Part shown: positions 27,701 to 36,011 of the stretch, piece by piece
Numbering within the stretch: the first letter of the stretch is position 1
How the letters are laid out: every line of letters starts with the position of its first letter
Assembly: GCA_025210295.1 (NCBI GenBank)
Contig: JAOASC010000020.1
Coordinates: 1-64,000, forward strand
DNA: 64,000 nt
Source of the DNA: Flavobacteriales bacterium
GTDB lineage: Bacteria; Bacteroidota; Bacteroidia; Flavobacteriales_D; Parvicellaceae
Direction of reading: 5' to 3'
Program-made: the position numbers and the translations under genes
The notes under the pieces: model-generated
The model's database searches: none
What the model saw: only the letters and a program-made list of their open reading frames with translations
What the model was told of the DNA's origin: nothing

Positions 27701-27941
27701 TTTACACATGCGTCTTGTTCCAGGGTTGAGAGGAAAATTTGCTTTCAATGTAGCTAGTATTCTAGGCTTTAGTACTGTATTGATGACATTTATTGGAGTA
27801 AATTATTACCTAACCAAAGGTTTACATAGCTATGCCCGAGGAGGAGCTCCAGCATTTCCTATTTGGGCTTGGCTTACTATTGCAGGTATTTTTCTACTCA
27901 TTTATTTAGCTCACCTAAAGAACAAAAAAGCACAAAACTAA
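24792..27941 (+). CDS. Fused ResB-CcsA cytochrome c biogenesis protein (CcsBA)
   Basis: 1049 residues. The N-terminal half is ResB/Ccs1-like: membrane segments near 10-30, 45-65 and 78-100 and a large periplasmic domain with YKGYRFFQSSYEPDESGTIL before a further helix. A poorly conserved stretch links it to the C-terminal CcsA half (about 740-1045) with eight or so helices, the haem-handling motif WGRYWGWDAKETWAL and conserved His (LNIHVAAITISYGFFG, HSNFDP, KGLHSYARG). System II proteins move haem across the membrane and attach it to CxxCH apocytochromes, such as the dihaem protein at 8663-9805. Single-polypeptide fusion is normal in Bacteroidota. Confidence 0.93.
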   Translation: MEKITKSIISTRMMAFLLLVFAIAIGTATFIENSYDTITARLVIYNTRWFSLIMLLLVINFIGNIDRYQLLKKEKFTILLVHIGLIITIVGAGVTRYIGFEGIMPIKEGENSNVMYSAEPYLQLYITDEIKQYKSEKKIYFSELYTNTNRPFYSNYFTIPVDFPNKGHFDISFKNYIKNAEEITLEDQPDGKNILELVVAGQAGRETHLVAEGEIKKIGTVLISYNNNEDPTAIRINDLAEQLTVITPYMIQRTAMPQMIVDTLWADTVQEFKPMHLHNILGTQFVFKKHYKKAIKKLQQSEDDKAGNLDALMLTLNYNGIEKDFTVMGGPNRMANYLKFEENGLLFNIAYGAKPIFLPFSIYLNDFILDRYPGSTSPSSFKSIVTLHDTTVNLHEEQEIFMNNVMDYKGYRFFQSSYEPDESGTILSVNNDYWGTLITYIGYLLLSIGFGLSLLNKKSRFVELSKRMKKIRDKRKVALLALPLLLFSLGNLNAQTEKTPPIISEEKANEFGKLLVQTFEGRIQPVHTLAYDILHKISKQNYIEIEGQKYTAMQVYMDMHVHQRFWAHQPLINIRRNTGVRELLGIEGSKASLADFYNEDNQYKIINEVMKSRQKKAVEQNVFDKELLKVDERFNIARMVLEYQFLNIFPVKDDPSNKWVNPLDSAINFKAVDPSVPFLTYPMLLNMYFDSLPNAVEQNQYKTTDGIVKQLSKFQKENADPTLLPTDSAIELEMYYNDKNIFGKLKNYYAIAGLILLILGMIFNLSVAPPKWMKHLNNILAGFIILLFAYHTYGMGIRWYLTGHAPWSNGYEALVLIAWGGVFAGLFFIRSSKVILAATAWLAFFVLMTAGHSNFDPQLTNLQPVLKSYWLNIHVAAITISYGFFGLGFILGLINMVIYLLKTPKNKKHYDLNISELTYTSEMTLTIGLVLATIGTFLGGVWANESWGRYWGWDAKETWALVIVLVYAFILHMRLVPGLRGKFAFNVASILGFSTVLMTFIGVNYYLTKGLHSYARGGAPAFPIWAWLTIAGIFLLIYLAHLKNKKAQN

Positions 27942-28029
27942 CCGTTTTTTAACCGTTTATCCAAAACTACTACCCAGTCCACTAAAAGTTCATTGATATC
28001 ATTTACTTTCGCGGTCTTAAATTATAGAT

Positions 28030-28611
28030 ATGAAAATAACTTTTGTGTACATTTTAGCTTTTGCACTTTTATTAATAGGCTGCAAAAAAAATGATAGAGC
28101 ATTTGTAAGTGAAAATGATCAACTTATACCGTATGATGAAACACCTGCTCATTGTTACAACAATACTTTAGACGACGGAGAACTAGACATAGACTGTGGA
28201 GGAGAATGCCCTGTATGTAATGAAGCCACTCCTACTTGTACCTTAGATCTTAATACAGCTTTAGTTAGTAATAACCCCAAACAAATTACCAACATTAGTA
28301 AAACTCAACTACCTGGAGGTACTATTCAAATTTCGTTTAATACGGGATCCATGCCTTGCAAAATAAAAATCAATCCTGATTATACTAAACTATCACCTTT
28401 TAACCTTGTTACGGGTGGTTATGTTGCTATAGATCAAATGAGCCTAGAACTATTAAATCCTGTATATAACTACATCGTGCTAAGCACCTACACAGAAAAC
28501 GGTGAAGGATTTATTAACACTAGTACTAATGGACAAAATGAACTCATCATTTGTAATTCAACTTATGCTAGTGGCAACTATTCAATCAGCTTACGTCTAT
28601 TAATCCCATAA
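28030..28611 (+). CDS. Lipoprotein with Cys-rich DCGG module, unknown function
   Basis: 193 residues. Lipobox LLLIGC then KKND. Residues about 38-65 hold HCYNNTLDDGELDIDCGGEC followed by PVC, a Cys-rich linker module (C-x-N-x-x-x-D-x-G-E-x-x-x-D-C-G-G-x-C-x-x-C) found near the N-terminus of many Bacteroidota surface proteins. The rest is beta-rich without known motifs. First gene of a plus-strand run (gaps of 15, 3 and 1 bases) leading to the M48 protease/barrel genes. TACTTTCG at 28004-28011 may be a variant -7 box. Confidence 0.7.
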   Translation: MKITFVYILAFALLLIGCKKNDRAFVSENDQLIPYDETPAHCYNNTLDDGELDIDCGGECPVCNEATPTCTLDLNTALVSNNPKQITNISKTQLPGGTIQISFNTGSMPCKIKINPDYTKLSPFNLVTGGYVAIDQMSLELLNPVYNYIVLSTYTENGEGFINTSTNGQNELIICNSTYASGNYSISLRLLIP

Positions 28612-28626
28612 GAAAAGATATAAATT

Positions 28627-29634
28627 ATGAAACGTACGATATTTACAACATTATTTGCTTATCTTTTCTTTACTTCTTTTGCCCAAAAAGAAAATAAAGC
28701 TGTTGAGATTTATAAAAAAGAAATAGACAATCCTAACGTAGAATTTATGGGGATTGGAGGACATATACTATCATTACAGTTTGATCAATTTAATGCTCCC
28801 ATCAAGGTTGGCGTTGAAGCCTATGCTAAAATAGGTGAACTATTTGTCAATACTAAGGGAATGTTTGGAGAAGCTTTAATTGATGTTTATTCAGAAAGAT
28901 CATCAACTATTTATTCTGCTTATGAAGGTGGTAATGCTTTTTCCAATTATGAAGCAACCATTTCCTACGGTTTAACTTCCAAAAATATCATAGAAAAAAC
29001 ACAAGTTAATTTATTTAGAAGTGGTAATACTATTTATTATGTAGATGTACCTACCACCATTAAAAAAACAATAGGAGTTGAAGCTGCTTTAGATCGTGGT
29101 TTTATAAGTTTCTCGGGCAGAGCAAACAGAATGGAAGGTAAACCTGTACTTCCAGAGAGTTATGAAGGAACGGTAAACTTAGGAGATACTTTTGGTCAAA
29201 AATTTATGTCTACCAACTACCAATATCAAGTTTTAAGTGTTGGAGTTAACCAAACCAAGACCTCTTATGTTTTGGTCAATGCTAAAAAATATGGAACGCA
29301 CTCAGCATCTAGTTACCTGAGATACTATGGTAGGCTTTCGTTTTTAGTTGGTTATGAACTGGATGATGTTATTGCCCCTGGTCCAGATGATGATTCTCCT
29401 GGTGGTTCTAATCCCGTTGGTTATTATAAGTTTAGCTTAAAAGGAAATACACCGATGCACAAAATTGGCTTTAATGCTGGAGTTCAATTAATCTCTCCAC
29501 AAGGGGTCTCAGGAATCTTCTTTGCCGAAGCTGGTGTACTACCTGGACCTCAATCGGGAATATTAGGAAGAGCTTATATCAACTTTGGAGGAGGTTTCTC
29601 ATTATCTAAATTATTATTCAAAGACAAATTATAA
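28627..29634 (+). CDS. Secreted beta-rich, probable outer-membrane protein of unknown function
   Basis: 335 residues with signal peptide MKRTIFTTLFAYLFFTSFAQ. Numerous amphipathic strands (HILSLQFDQFNAPIKVGVEA, NYEATISYGLTSKNIIEKTQ, GILGRAYINFGGGFSLSKLL) suggest a beta-barrel; an acidic loop (APGPDDDSPGGSNP) is likely surface exposed. The family is not recognised. It lies in the same run as the M48/barrel pairs, 3 bases before the first protease gene, so it probably works in the same envelope process. Confidence 0.65.
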   Translation: MKRTIFTTLFAYLFFTSFAQKENKAVEIYKKEIDNPNVEFMGIGGHILSLQFDQFNAPIKVGVEAYAKIGELFVNTKGMFGEALIDVYSERSSTIYSAYEGGNAFSNYEATISYGLTSKNIIEKTQVNLFRSGNTIYYVDVPTTIKKTIGVEAALDRGFISFSGRANRMEGKPVLPESYEGTVNLGDTFGQKFMSTNYQYQVLSVGVNQTKTSYVLVNAKKYGTHSASSYLRYYGRLSFLVGYELDDVIAPGPDDDSPGGSNPVGYYKFSLKGNTPMHKIGFNAGVQLISPQGVSGIFFAEAGVLPGPQSGILGRAYINFGGGFSLSKLLFKDKL

Positions 29635-29637
29635 AAT

Positions 29638-31908
29638 ATGAAGTATATTTTAGCACCCCTACTATTCATCAATTGTTGGGTTTCAATTGCACAAGATTTT
29701 AACAACTATGAACCTATTATGTGTGCTGGTCCACTCCCTAAAGATTTTACAGATCGAACGAGTGATAAGGTCTTAAAGGATATTGAAAAAAATACCGATA
29801 AAACAGAAAACCATATAGAAGCAAAATCTAAAAATAATTTTATTTTAAAGTCAAATTATATGCTAGACGAGCTCTTAATGAGTGGTCGTGTATTATTTGG
29901 TGACCCTGTTTCTGAATATGTAAATACAGTTGCTGATAAATTATTAAAAGACGAACCTAAACTAAGAAAAGAGCTTCGCTTTTATTGTATTAAATCTAAT
30001 ATTACCAATGCATTCTCTACCAATCAAGGGATGATTTTTGTCACCTTAGGTTTAATTGCTCAATTAGAAAATGAAGCTCAACTTGCTCAAGTTTTATCTC
30101 ATGAAATTGTGCACTACACTAAAAAGCACGTCATTAATACTTTTTTAGAATCTTCTAAAATTTCTAAAGGTAATGGGAAATACAAATACAGTAGTTATGA
30201 TGATAATATTATTAAATTAAGTAATTACTCTAAAACTTTAGAGTTTGAAGCCGATTCTTTAGGTTTTTTCCGTTTAAAAAATGCAGGATATGCTATACAA
30301 GAAGCTTTAAGTGTATTCGATGTTTTACAATTCTCTTACCTCCCCTTTGATGAACGACCATTTCAATACGATTTTTTTGAAACTGAAACAGTAAAAATTC
30401 CTGAGGCATTTCGTTTAGATACAATTTTACCAATTCGATTTGAAGATGATTATGATGATTCTAAAAGTACCCACCCTAACATTAGAAAAAGAAGGGATCA
30501 AATCATTCGATTAATTGAAAATGAAAAAGGAGGCCAGCTTTTTATTCAAAAAGAAGAACTCTTTCATAAAATTCAAACCATCTGTCGTTTTGAAGGTGTT
30601 CGTCTAAATACTAAAAACGCTGCTTATGTTAAATCCATTTATAATGCTCAATTATTATTAGCCGATTATCCCAACAGTATTTTCCTTAAAAAGAATATTC
30701 TCAAAGCTTTATATGGAATTTCAAAATATAAAAATCAAGAGAAGTACTATATGATTACCAATGATTATGATGAATATGAAGGGGAAATCAGTGCCGCATA
30801 TTACTTTTTTGAAAAATTAAGCAGTGAACAAGTTACTTCTATTACTTTGGAAAAAATCAACGCTTTTTATTTAGAACATAATAAGAATAAACGCAGTCAA
30901 CAACAAATCGCAAGCCTTATAGATGATTTAGTTGATGATGACTTTAAATTTGAAAACTACCACGAAAGAATAATAGCTGATACACTTACAGTTAAAGAAA
31001 CTACACCAAAAGTAGATACAACAACAACCAAAAGATCTGGTAAATATGCTAAGTTAAGAGCTAAAAAGGAACAACAAGAACAAGAAGAAAAAATAGTAAA
31101 AAGTGAAGATTTAACGCAAGAATTTCACTTACAATATCTTTATAACGCTCCTAATGTCAAAGAATTAAATAAGTGGTTTGAGGTTGCCAAAGTTGCCAAA
31201 GAAAAAAGAGATGCAATAGCCGACTCCATAGATCAGTTAACATACTATCAAAAAAGAACAGCTGAAAGAAAAGCAGCTAAAATTTATGATAAGGTAGCCT
31301 ATAAAAATGCCAATATTAAAACAAACAAAATTGTTTTTGTAGATCCTGATTATTTTATTGTAGATGAGCGTAAAGGACAGAAATTGGAAAATGCAGAAGA
31401 AAAAAGATATGATTTTTATCAACAAGTAGATATGGTAGCCCATAAAGCTGGGATTGAATACGAAATATTATCTCCAAAAGTATTTAATGCTAATGATACT
31501 GATAAATACAATGATTTAGCTAGAATGAATGACTGGGTTGGTGAAAAGATGATGCATGAAGACTTTAAGGAAGAATGGAACATTATACCTTCTGAATCGG
31601 AATATGTAAGTTACCTTAAAGATGAATACAATACAGATATTTTCTTATATACAGGTATTTTACAATACAAAGAGAAAAGAAAAAACGTTGGATCAGTTTT
31701 AACAACCACAATATTATTTTACCCACTTCTACCCTATGGAATCTACTATGCCGCTACCCCTATAAACTATACTTACTATTACAATTTGTTTTATGATATC
31801 TCTGAGGATAAAAAATTACTTGATAAAGTTAAAGTTCTAAAAGTAAAATCTAGTCAAGGAGTGATTAACTCTTCAATGTATGATATGTTAACTCAGATAA
31901 AAAAATAA
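29638..31908 (+). CDS. M48-type zinc metalloprotease, exported, copy 1 of a tandem pair
   Basis: 756 residues with signal peptide ending WVSIAQ. The peptidase part (about 85-260) has the zinc motif HEIVHYTKKH at residues 155-164 and the third ligand in LEFEADSLGFF (Glu202 or Glu204), preceded by TNAFSTNQGMIFVTLGLI, all M48 (BepA/LoiP-like) features. The C-terminal 450 residues are helical and charged, with a Lys/Gln-rich linker (KYAKLRAKKEQQEQ) and a conserved end domain (NKIVFVDPDYFIVDERKGQK, PLLPYGIYYAATPINYTYYY). In E. coli, periplasmic M48 enzymes assist outer-membrane protein quality control. The next gene, 1 base downstream, encodes a small barrel; the pair recurs immediately afterwards. 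Confidence 0.88.
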   Translation: MKYILAPLLFINCWVSIAQDFNNYEPIMCAGPLPKDFTDRTSDKVLKDIEKNTDKTENHIEAKSKNNFILKSNYMLDELLMSGRVLFGDPVSEYVNTVADKLLKDEPKLRKELRFYCIKSNITNAFSTNQGMIFVTLGLIAQLENEAQLAQVLSHEIVHYTKKHVINTFLESSKISKGNGKYKYSSYDDNIIKLSNYSKTLEFEADSLGFFRLKNAGYAIQEALSVFDVLQFSYLPFDERPFQYDFFETETVKIPEAFRLDTILPIRFEDDYDDSKSTHPNIRKRRDQIIRLIENEKGGQLFIQKEELFHKIQTICRFEGVRLNTKNAAYVKSIYNAQLLLADYPNSIFLKKNILKALYGISKYKNQEKYYMITNDYDEYEGEISAAYYFFEKLSSEQVTSITLEKINAFYLEHNKNKRSQQQIASLIDDLVDDDFKFENYHERIIADTLTVKETTPKVDTTTTKRSGKYAKLRAKKEQQEQEEKIVKSEDLTQEFHLQYLYNAPNVKELNKWFEVAKVAKEKRDAIADSIDQLTYYQKRTAERKAAKIYDKVAYKNANIKTNKIVFVDPDYFIVDERKGQKLENAEEKRYDFYQQVDMVAHKAGIEYEILSPKVFNANDTDKYNDLARMNDWVGEKMMHEDFKEEWNIIPSESEYVSYLKDEYNTDIFLYTGILQYKEKRKNVGSVLTTTILFYPLLPYGIYYAATPINYTYYYNLFYDISEDKKLLDKVKVLKVKSSQGVINSSMYDMLTQIKK

Positions 31909-31909
31909 T

Positions 31910-32761
31910 ATGAAAAACCTTATATACATCCTATTACTAAGTGCTTGTACTACTTCAGTATTTGCTCAAATTCCTGGATACCTTGGTAAAAGAATTTCTG
32001 TTGAAGGAGATCTAAACCTGATGCCTAGTTTTAATTTTGGAAATTCCCCAAGACCATACTTTAGTTCCAAAAATGAGATTGATTATGTTTATAACCCCAA
32101 TACAAACACCAATGAGCCAATAACTGTCGCAAAATATAATAGAGACGACATACCTGTTCGTAACAACTTACGATGGTTTTTTAAACCATCTTTAGCTGTT
32201 AATTTTACACTTTCAAGAAAAATGGATTTATCCTTACGCTTCAATAAAATTTATGGCAATTTAATGTATGACATACACCGTTACAATGGTTTAGATAATA
32301 CGATTTTTTTTAAAGAAAATTTAAAATATCGTTCCTCTGAAATTGATTTAAACTTTAAATTTTATAACCGAAATTTCATTGCTCCTGTAGGTAAATACTT
32401 ATTACTTGGTATAGGTTACTCTAAAGTAAATTTAAAAGAGTCCACAGGCACATTACTCAACCTTACTGGTTATTATAACGATATAGGAATGGAAGACGCT
32501 GAAAAAGAAGTTACAGTAAATTATAGTGCAACTTACCTTAAATTTATTTTAGGTATAGGCAATAAAATAATGTTAAAAGAAAGACTATACCTAATGTATA
32601 CTTTAGAATGTAATTATTATCATTATATGAATAATGACTCAAGCGATACTGATGGCTTTTTTATATACAGATTTAGAGAAAACATTAGTCAAAGTTTATC
32701 TACAAACCTAAGGAATAGTAATATGTTCTCCGCTAAACTTGGAATAGGAATCATGTTATAA
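31910..32761 (+). CDS. Small outer-membrane barrel-like protein, partner of M48 copy 1
   Basis: 283 residues, signal peptide ending SVFAQ. Mature start IPGYLGKRISVEGDLNLMPS is shared almost exactly with the 263-residue paralogue. A second conserved block is EIDLNFKFYNRNFIAPVGKY with LLLGIGYSK. Alternating strands and a terminal MFSAKLGIGIML suggest an 8- to 12-strand barrel. It starts 1 base after the protease stop, so translation is probably coupled, and protease and barrel are likely functional partners. Family name not recognised. Confidence 0.75.
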   Translation: MKNLIYILLLSACTTSVFAQIPGYLGKRISVEGDLNLMPSFNFGNSPRPYFSSKNEIDYVYNPNTNTNEPITVAKYNRDDIPVRNNLRWFFKPSLAVNFTLSRKMDLSLRFNKIYGNLMYDIHRYNGLDNTIFFKENLKYRSSEIDLNFKFYNRNFIAPVGKYLLLGIGYSKVNLKESTGTLLNLTGYYNDIGMEDAEKEVTVNYSATYLKFILGIGNKIMLKERLYLMYTLECNYYHYMNNDSSDTDGFFIYRFRENISQSLSTNLRNSNMFSAKLGIGIML

Positions 32762-32850
32762 ACCTTTTATATTATTTCTAAATAAATAGAGCTGCATTTG
32801 CTTTCAAAAACTATACACTAAATTTAGCAACATCACATTCTAATATCAAT

Positions 32851-35124
32851 ATGAGAACAATAATCGTATGTTTAATCTTAATGGGCTTCCTCCCCTTTTT
32901 TAGTGCTCAAGACTTTAATAATTACACTCCTTTAGTTTCTTCAGGCACGATTCCTAAAGATTTCACCGAAAATATTAGTGAAAGAGCCACCTTAGACATT
33001 AAAGAAAATGTCGACTTTACTCAAAGTTATCAGGCAAGAAAAGATCAGAGTGACTTTCTATTAAAAACCAACTATATGATCGATGAACTTTTAATGAGTG
33101 GTCGTGTTCTTTTTGGTGACCCTGTTTCACAATACGTCAATACTGTTGCTGATAAACTGTTAAAAAACGATCCAGAGTTAAGAAAAGAACTAAGGTTTTA
33201 CTGTTTAAAATCAAATGTTACGAATGCATTCTCTACCAATCAAGGGATGATTTTTGTAACACTAGGTTTAATTGCTCAATTAGAAAATGAAGCTCAACTG
33301 GCTCAAGTTTTATCTCATGAAATTGTGCACTACACTAAAAAACATGTCATCAATACTTTTATAGAATCTTCTAGAATCTCACAAGGTAAAGGGCAATATA
33401 AATACAACTCTTATGATGATAACATTATTCAGCTTAGTAATTATTCCAAAACCTTAGAGTTTGAAGCGGATTCAATTGGTTTTTTCCGTTTAAAAAATGC
33501 GGGATATGCCATTGAAGAGGCATTGAGCGTATTTGATATTTTACAGTTTTCTTATTTACCTTTTGATGAAGAACCATTCGACTATAGACAATTTGAAACC
33601 GAAAAAGTTAAGATTCCAGAAGTCTATAAACTAGATTCTATTTTACCTATTCGCTTTGAAGATGATTACGATGATTCGAAGAGTAGTCATCCCAACATTA
33701 AGAAAAGAAGAGAAAAAATTATTGAATTAATACAAAATCAAAGTGGTGGAAAACTTTACATTCAATCTGAAGAACTGTTTAAAAAAATACAAACGATCTC
33801 TCGCTTTGAGGGTGTACGTCTCAACAATAAAAATGCAAACTATGTTAAGGCCATATATAATGCTCAATTATTACTTAAAGACTACCCCAACAATGATTTC
33901 TTAGAAAGAAACGTTATTAAAGCACTCTATGGTATTTCAAAATATAAAATGCAGGATAAAACCTACACCATTTTGGGAGACTATGATAGTTATGAGGGCG
34001 AAATTAGTGCTGCCTACTATTTCTTTGAACAATTAAGCAATGAACAAGTCGCTTCAATTGCATTAGAAAAAATCAACACTTATTATCTCAACAATAATCA
34101 AGATGAGAACAGTAAAAAAATCATGCAAAATTTGATTTTGGATTTAGTTGATAATGGAGTTGGAATAAAAGATTATTATGAGCTAAAAAAAGAAGACACT
34201 ACAGCAACAAAAGATACAACAGTCAATAACGATAAAGCTGTGACTGCTAATACAACAAGTAAGTATGCTAAACTAAGAGCCATAAAGAAAAAACAAGAGC
34301 AAGCAGCTGGAACTATTAAGACAGAAGATGATCGTTCTCGATTATTCCACCACGAATACCTCTACTCCTCTCCTAATATTACTGAACTGGAAGCCTTTTT
34401 TAAAGAAGCTAAAAATCAGTTATCCAATGATGAAGAACCCACAACATCTTATGTGGGGATGCCTCCTTATGAAGTTAGAAGAGCAGTAAGAAGAGAGAAA
34501 AAAGCCGCAAAAAACCAAGATTATCATGAAAAAATTCAAACCAATAAAATTGTATTTGTTGATCCAGATTATCTCATCATTGACGAACGAAAAGGACAAA
34601 AATTAGAAAACGCTGAAAAAAAGAAATACGATTTTTACCAACAACTTGAATTAACCACTCAAAAAATTGGTTTAGAATATGAAATTTTATCCCCAAAAGT
34701 TTTTACCGAAAACGATGTAGAAAAATATAATGACTTGGCCAGAATAAATGATTGGGTTGGTGAAAAAATGATGCATGATGATAACATCAAAAAAACAGTA
34801 TTTATATCGGCTGAACACGAAAATGTAAAAGAACTCTATACTAAATACAATACTGAACACTTTGTATACACAGGAGTACTGCAATACAAAGAAAAAAAGC
34901 GAGACTTAGGTTATGTTTTACCAATGACGATTATTTTTTGGCCAGCACTCCCCTATGGAATTTATTATGCAGCTACTCCCCTAAACTTTACATACTATTA
35001 TAATATATGGTATAACATTAATGAAGATAAAGAAACCTTAAGAAACTTAAGAGTTTTAAAAACCAAAGCTAATAAAGGAAATATCAATTCCATCATGTAT
35101 CACACGTTAAACAAAGTAAAATGA
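32851..35124 (+). CDS. M48-type zinc metalloprotease, exported, copy 2
   Basis: 757 residues, signal peptide ending PFFSAQ. Same architecture as the preceding copy: zinc motif HEIVHYTKKH at 156-165, LEFEADSIGFF, then the helical region and conserved C-terminal domain (NKIVFVDPDYLIIDERKGQK, YGIYYAATPLNFTYYY). Differences cluster in the Lys/Glu-rich linker (about 440-560), suggesting a spacer under weak constraint. All catalytic residues are retained, so it is not a decayed copy. The stop overlaps the next start by 4 bases (ATGA). TAAATTTA at 32819-32826 may provide a separate promoter. Confidence 0.88.
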   Translation: MRTIIVCLILMGFLPFFSAQDFNNYTPLVSSGTIPKDFTENISERATLDIKENVDFTQSYQARKDQSDFLLKTNYMIDELLMSGRVLFGDPVSQYVNTVADKLLKNDPELRKELRFYCLKSNVTNAFSTNQGMIFVTLGLIAQLENEAQLAQVLSHEIVHYTKKHVINTFIESSRISQGKGQYKYNSYDDNIIQLSNYSKTLEFEADSIGFFRLKNAGYAIEEALSVFDILQFSYLPFDEEPFDYRQFETEKVKIPEVYKLDSILPIRFEDDYDDSKSSHPNIKKRREKIIELIQNQSGGKLYIQSEELFKKIQTISRFEGVRLNNKNANYVKAIYNAQLLLKDYPNNDFLERNVIKALYGISKYKMQDKTYTILGDYDSYEGEISAAYYFFEQLSNEQVASIALEKINTYYLNNNQDENSKKIMQNLILDLVDNGVGIKDYYELKKEDTTATKDTTVNNDKAVTANTTSKYAKLRAIKKKQEQAAGTIKTEDDRSRLFHHEYLYSSPNITELEAFFKEAKNQLSNDEEPTTSYVGMPPYEVRRAVRREKKAAKNQDYHEKIQTNKIVFVDPDYLIIDERKGQKLENAEKKKYDFYQQLELTTQKIGLEYEILSPKVFTENDVEKYNDLARINDWVGEKMMHDDNIKKTVFISAEHENVKELYTKYNTEHFVYTGVLQYKEKKRDLGYVLPMTIIFWPALPYGIYYAATPLNFTYYYNIWYNINEDKETLRNLRVLKTKANKGNINSIMYHTLNKVK

Positions 35125-35912
35125 GAAGAATAGTTTTAATCATCATACTCAGCGCATTTTCCTCTCCATTTATTGCTCAAACTTCAGGATATATGGGGAA
35201 ACGCCTTTCTGTTGAGGGAAGCTTTAATATTATGCCTGAGGTTTTTAAGACCATCTTAGGAAAAGATCGAGTAACTTATAAATATGAATCAACATATTAT
35301 AATTCTCAAGATTTAGTTGTCGCTACAGATTATGACAACACGTATTTAAGGCTTGAAATGGACTTTAAAACAGATTTTAAAATCAATTACTGCTTAAATA
35401 ACAAGACTGAGGTCTCCTTAGGCATTAATTATATTAGAAACACATTTCATTTCAACAATTATAACAACAGTGATTATTATGTTCTTGCCAATCCTAAAGT
35501 CGGTTATAATGCTTTGGAATATGGAGTGAATTTTAAATTCTATCGCAATAATTTTATCGCTCCAGTAGGCAAATTCCTTACAGTTGGAATAGGCCAGACA
35601 AAAGCTTCAACTCAAAATAACGAAACGATCACTGTTAGTTATTTAGGAGACTATAACGTCCCTCAATATGAAGAAACCCTTAACAAAGCTAAATTCATTA
35701 AGTTTAATGTAGGGATAGGAAATAATAAAATAATGGCTGGTAATTTTTATTTTAAATATTTAGCTGAACTCAACTTTTATCGAAATAGATATAAATTATC
35801 ATTTCCTTCTTCTGAAAACGGAGTTCGGAATTTATTTGGCTACAATGTAGGGCGTAATTTGGCCTACTCTAACCTCTTTAACCTAAAAATTGGATTTGGA
35901 ATTATTTTATGA
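35121..35912 (+). CDS. Small outer-membrane barrel-like protein, partner of M48 copy 2
   Basis: 263 residues, signal peptide ending PFIAQ. Mature start TSGYMGKRLSVEGSFNIMPE and the block GVNFKFYRNNFIAPVGKFLT match the paralogue at 31910-32761; elsewhere the two are quite diverged, as expected for surface loops. C-terminal LFNLKIGFGIIL resembles a closing barrel strand. The 4-base overlap with the protease gene implies translational coupling. Followed by about 100 bases before pgk. Confidence 0.75.
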   Translation: MRRIVLIIILSAFSSPFIAQTSGYMGKRLSVEGSFNIMPEVFKTILGKDRVTYKYESTYYNSQDLVVATDYDNTYLRLEMDFKTDFKINYCLNNKTEVSLGINYIRNTFHFNNYNNSDYYVLANPKVGYNALEYGVNFKFYRNNFIAPVGKFLTVGIGQTKASTQNNETITVSYLGDYNVPQYEETLNKAKFIKFNVGIGNNKIMAGNFYFKYLAELNFYRNRYKLSFPSSENGVRNLFGYNVGRNLAYSNLFNLKIGFGIIL

Positions 35913-35999
35913 TACAGCAGAAAACACTTGCCTCTTTTTTACCTCCTGTTTTAATTTTAAAATTGGTTTAGGACTTCTTCTATAAAACGTTATTTTTCA

Positions 36000-36007
36000 T
36001 AAATTTG
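36000..36007 (+). promoter_or_regulatory. -7 promoter element of pgk
   Basis: TAAATTTG fits TAnnTTTG and ends 4 bases before the pgk ATG at 36012. The predicted transcript start falls on or next to the start codon, so the message should be nearly leaderless. No good -33 element at the ideal distance. Confidence 0.55.
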
Positions 36008-36011
36008 CGCC

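Larger units (their letters stand above)
29638..35912 (+). repeat. Tandem duplication of an M48 protease-barrel gene pair
   Basis: The unit 29638-32761 (protease 756 residues, barrel 283) is followed by 32851-35912 (757 and 263). Protease copies are alike along the full length, with identical stretches such as LAQVLSHEIVHYTKKHVINT; the barrel copies are clearly more diverged. DNA identity is also high around the zinc motif. The 90-base spacer is not part of the repeat. Confidence 0.85.

Noticed and set aside
27942..27960. Repeated AACCGTTT behind the CcsBA gene
   Set aside because: Two copies in a direct short repeat without dyad symmetry or T tract; not a terminator and too short for a repeat element.
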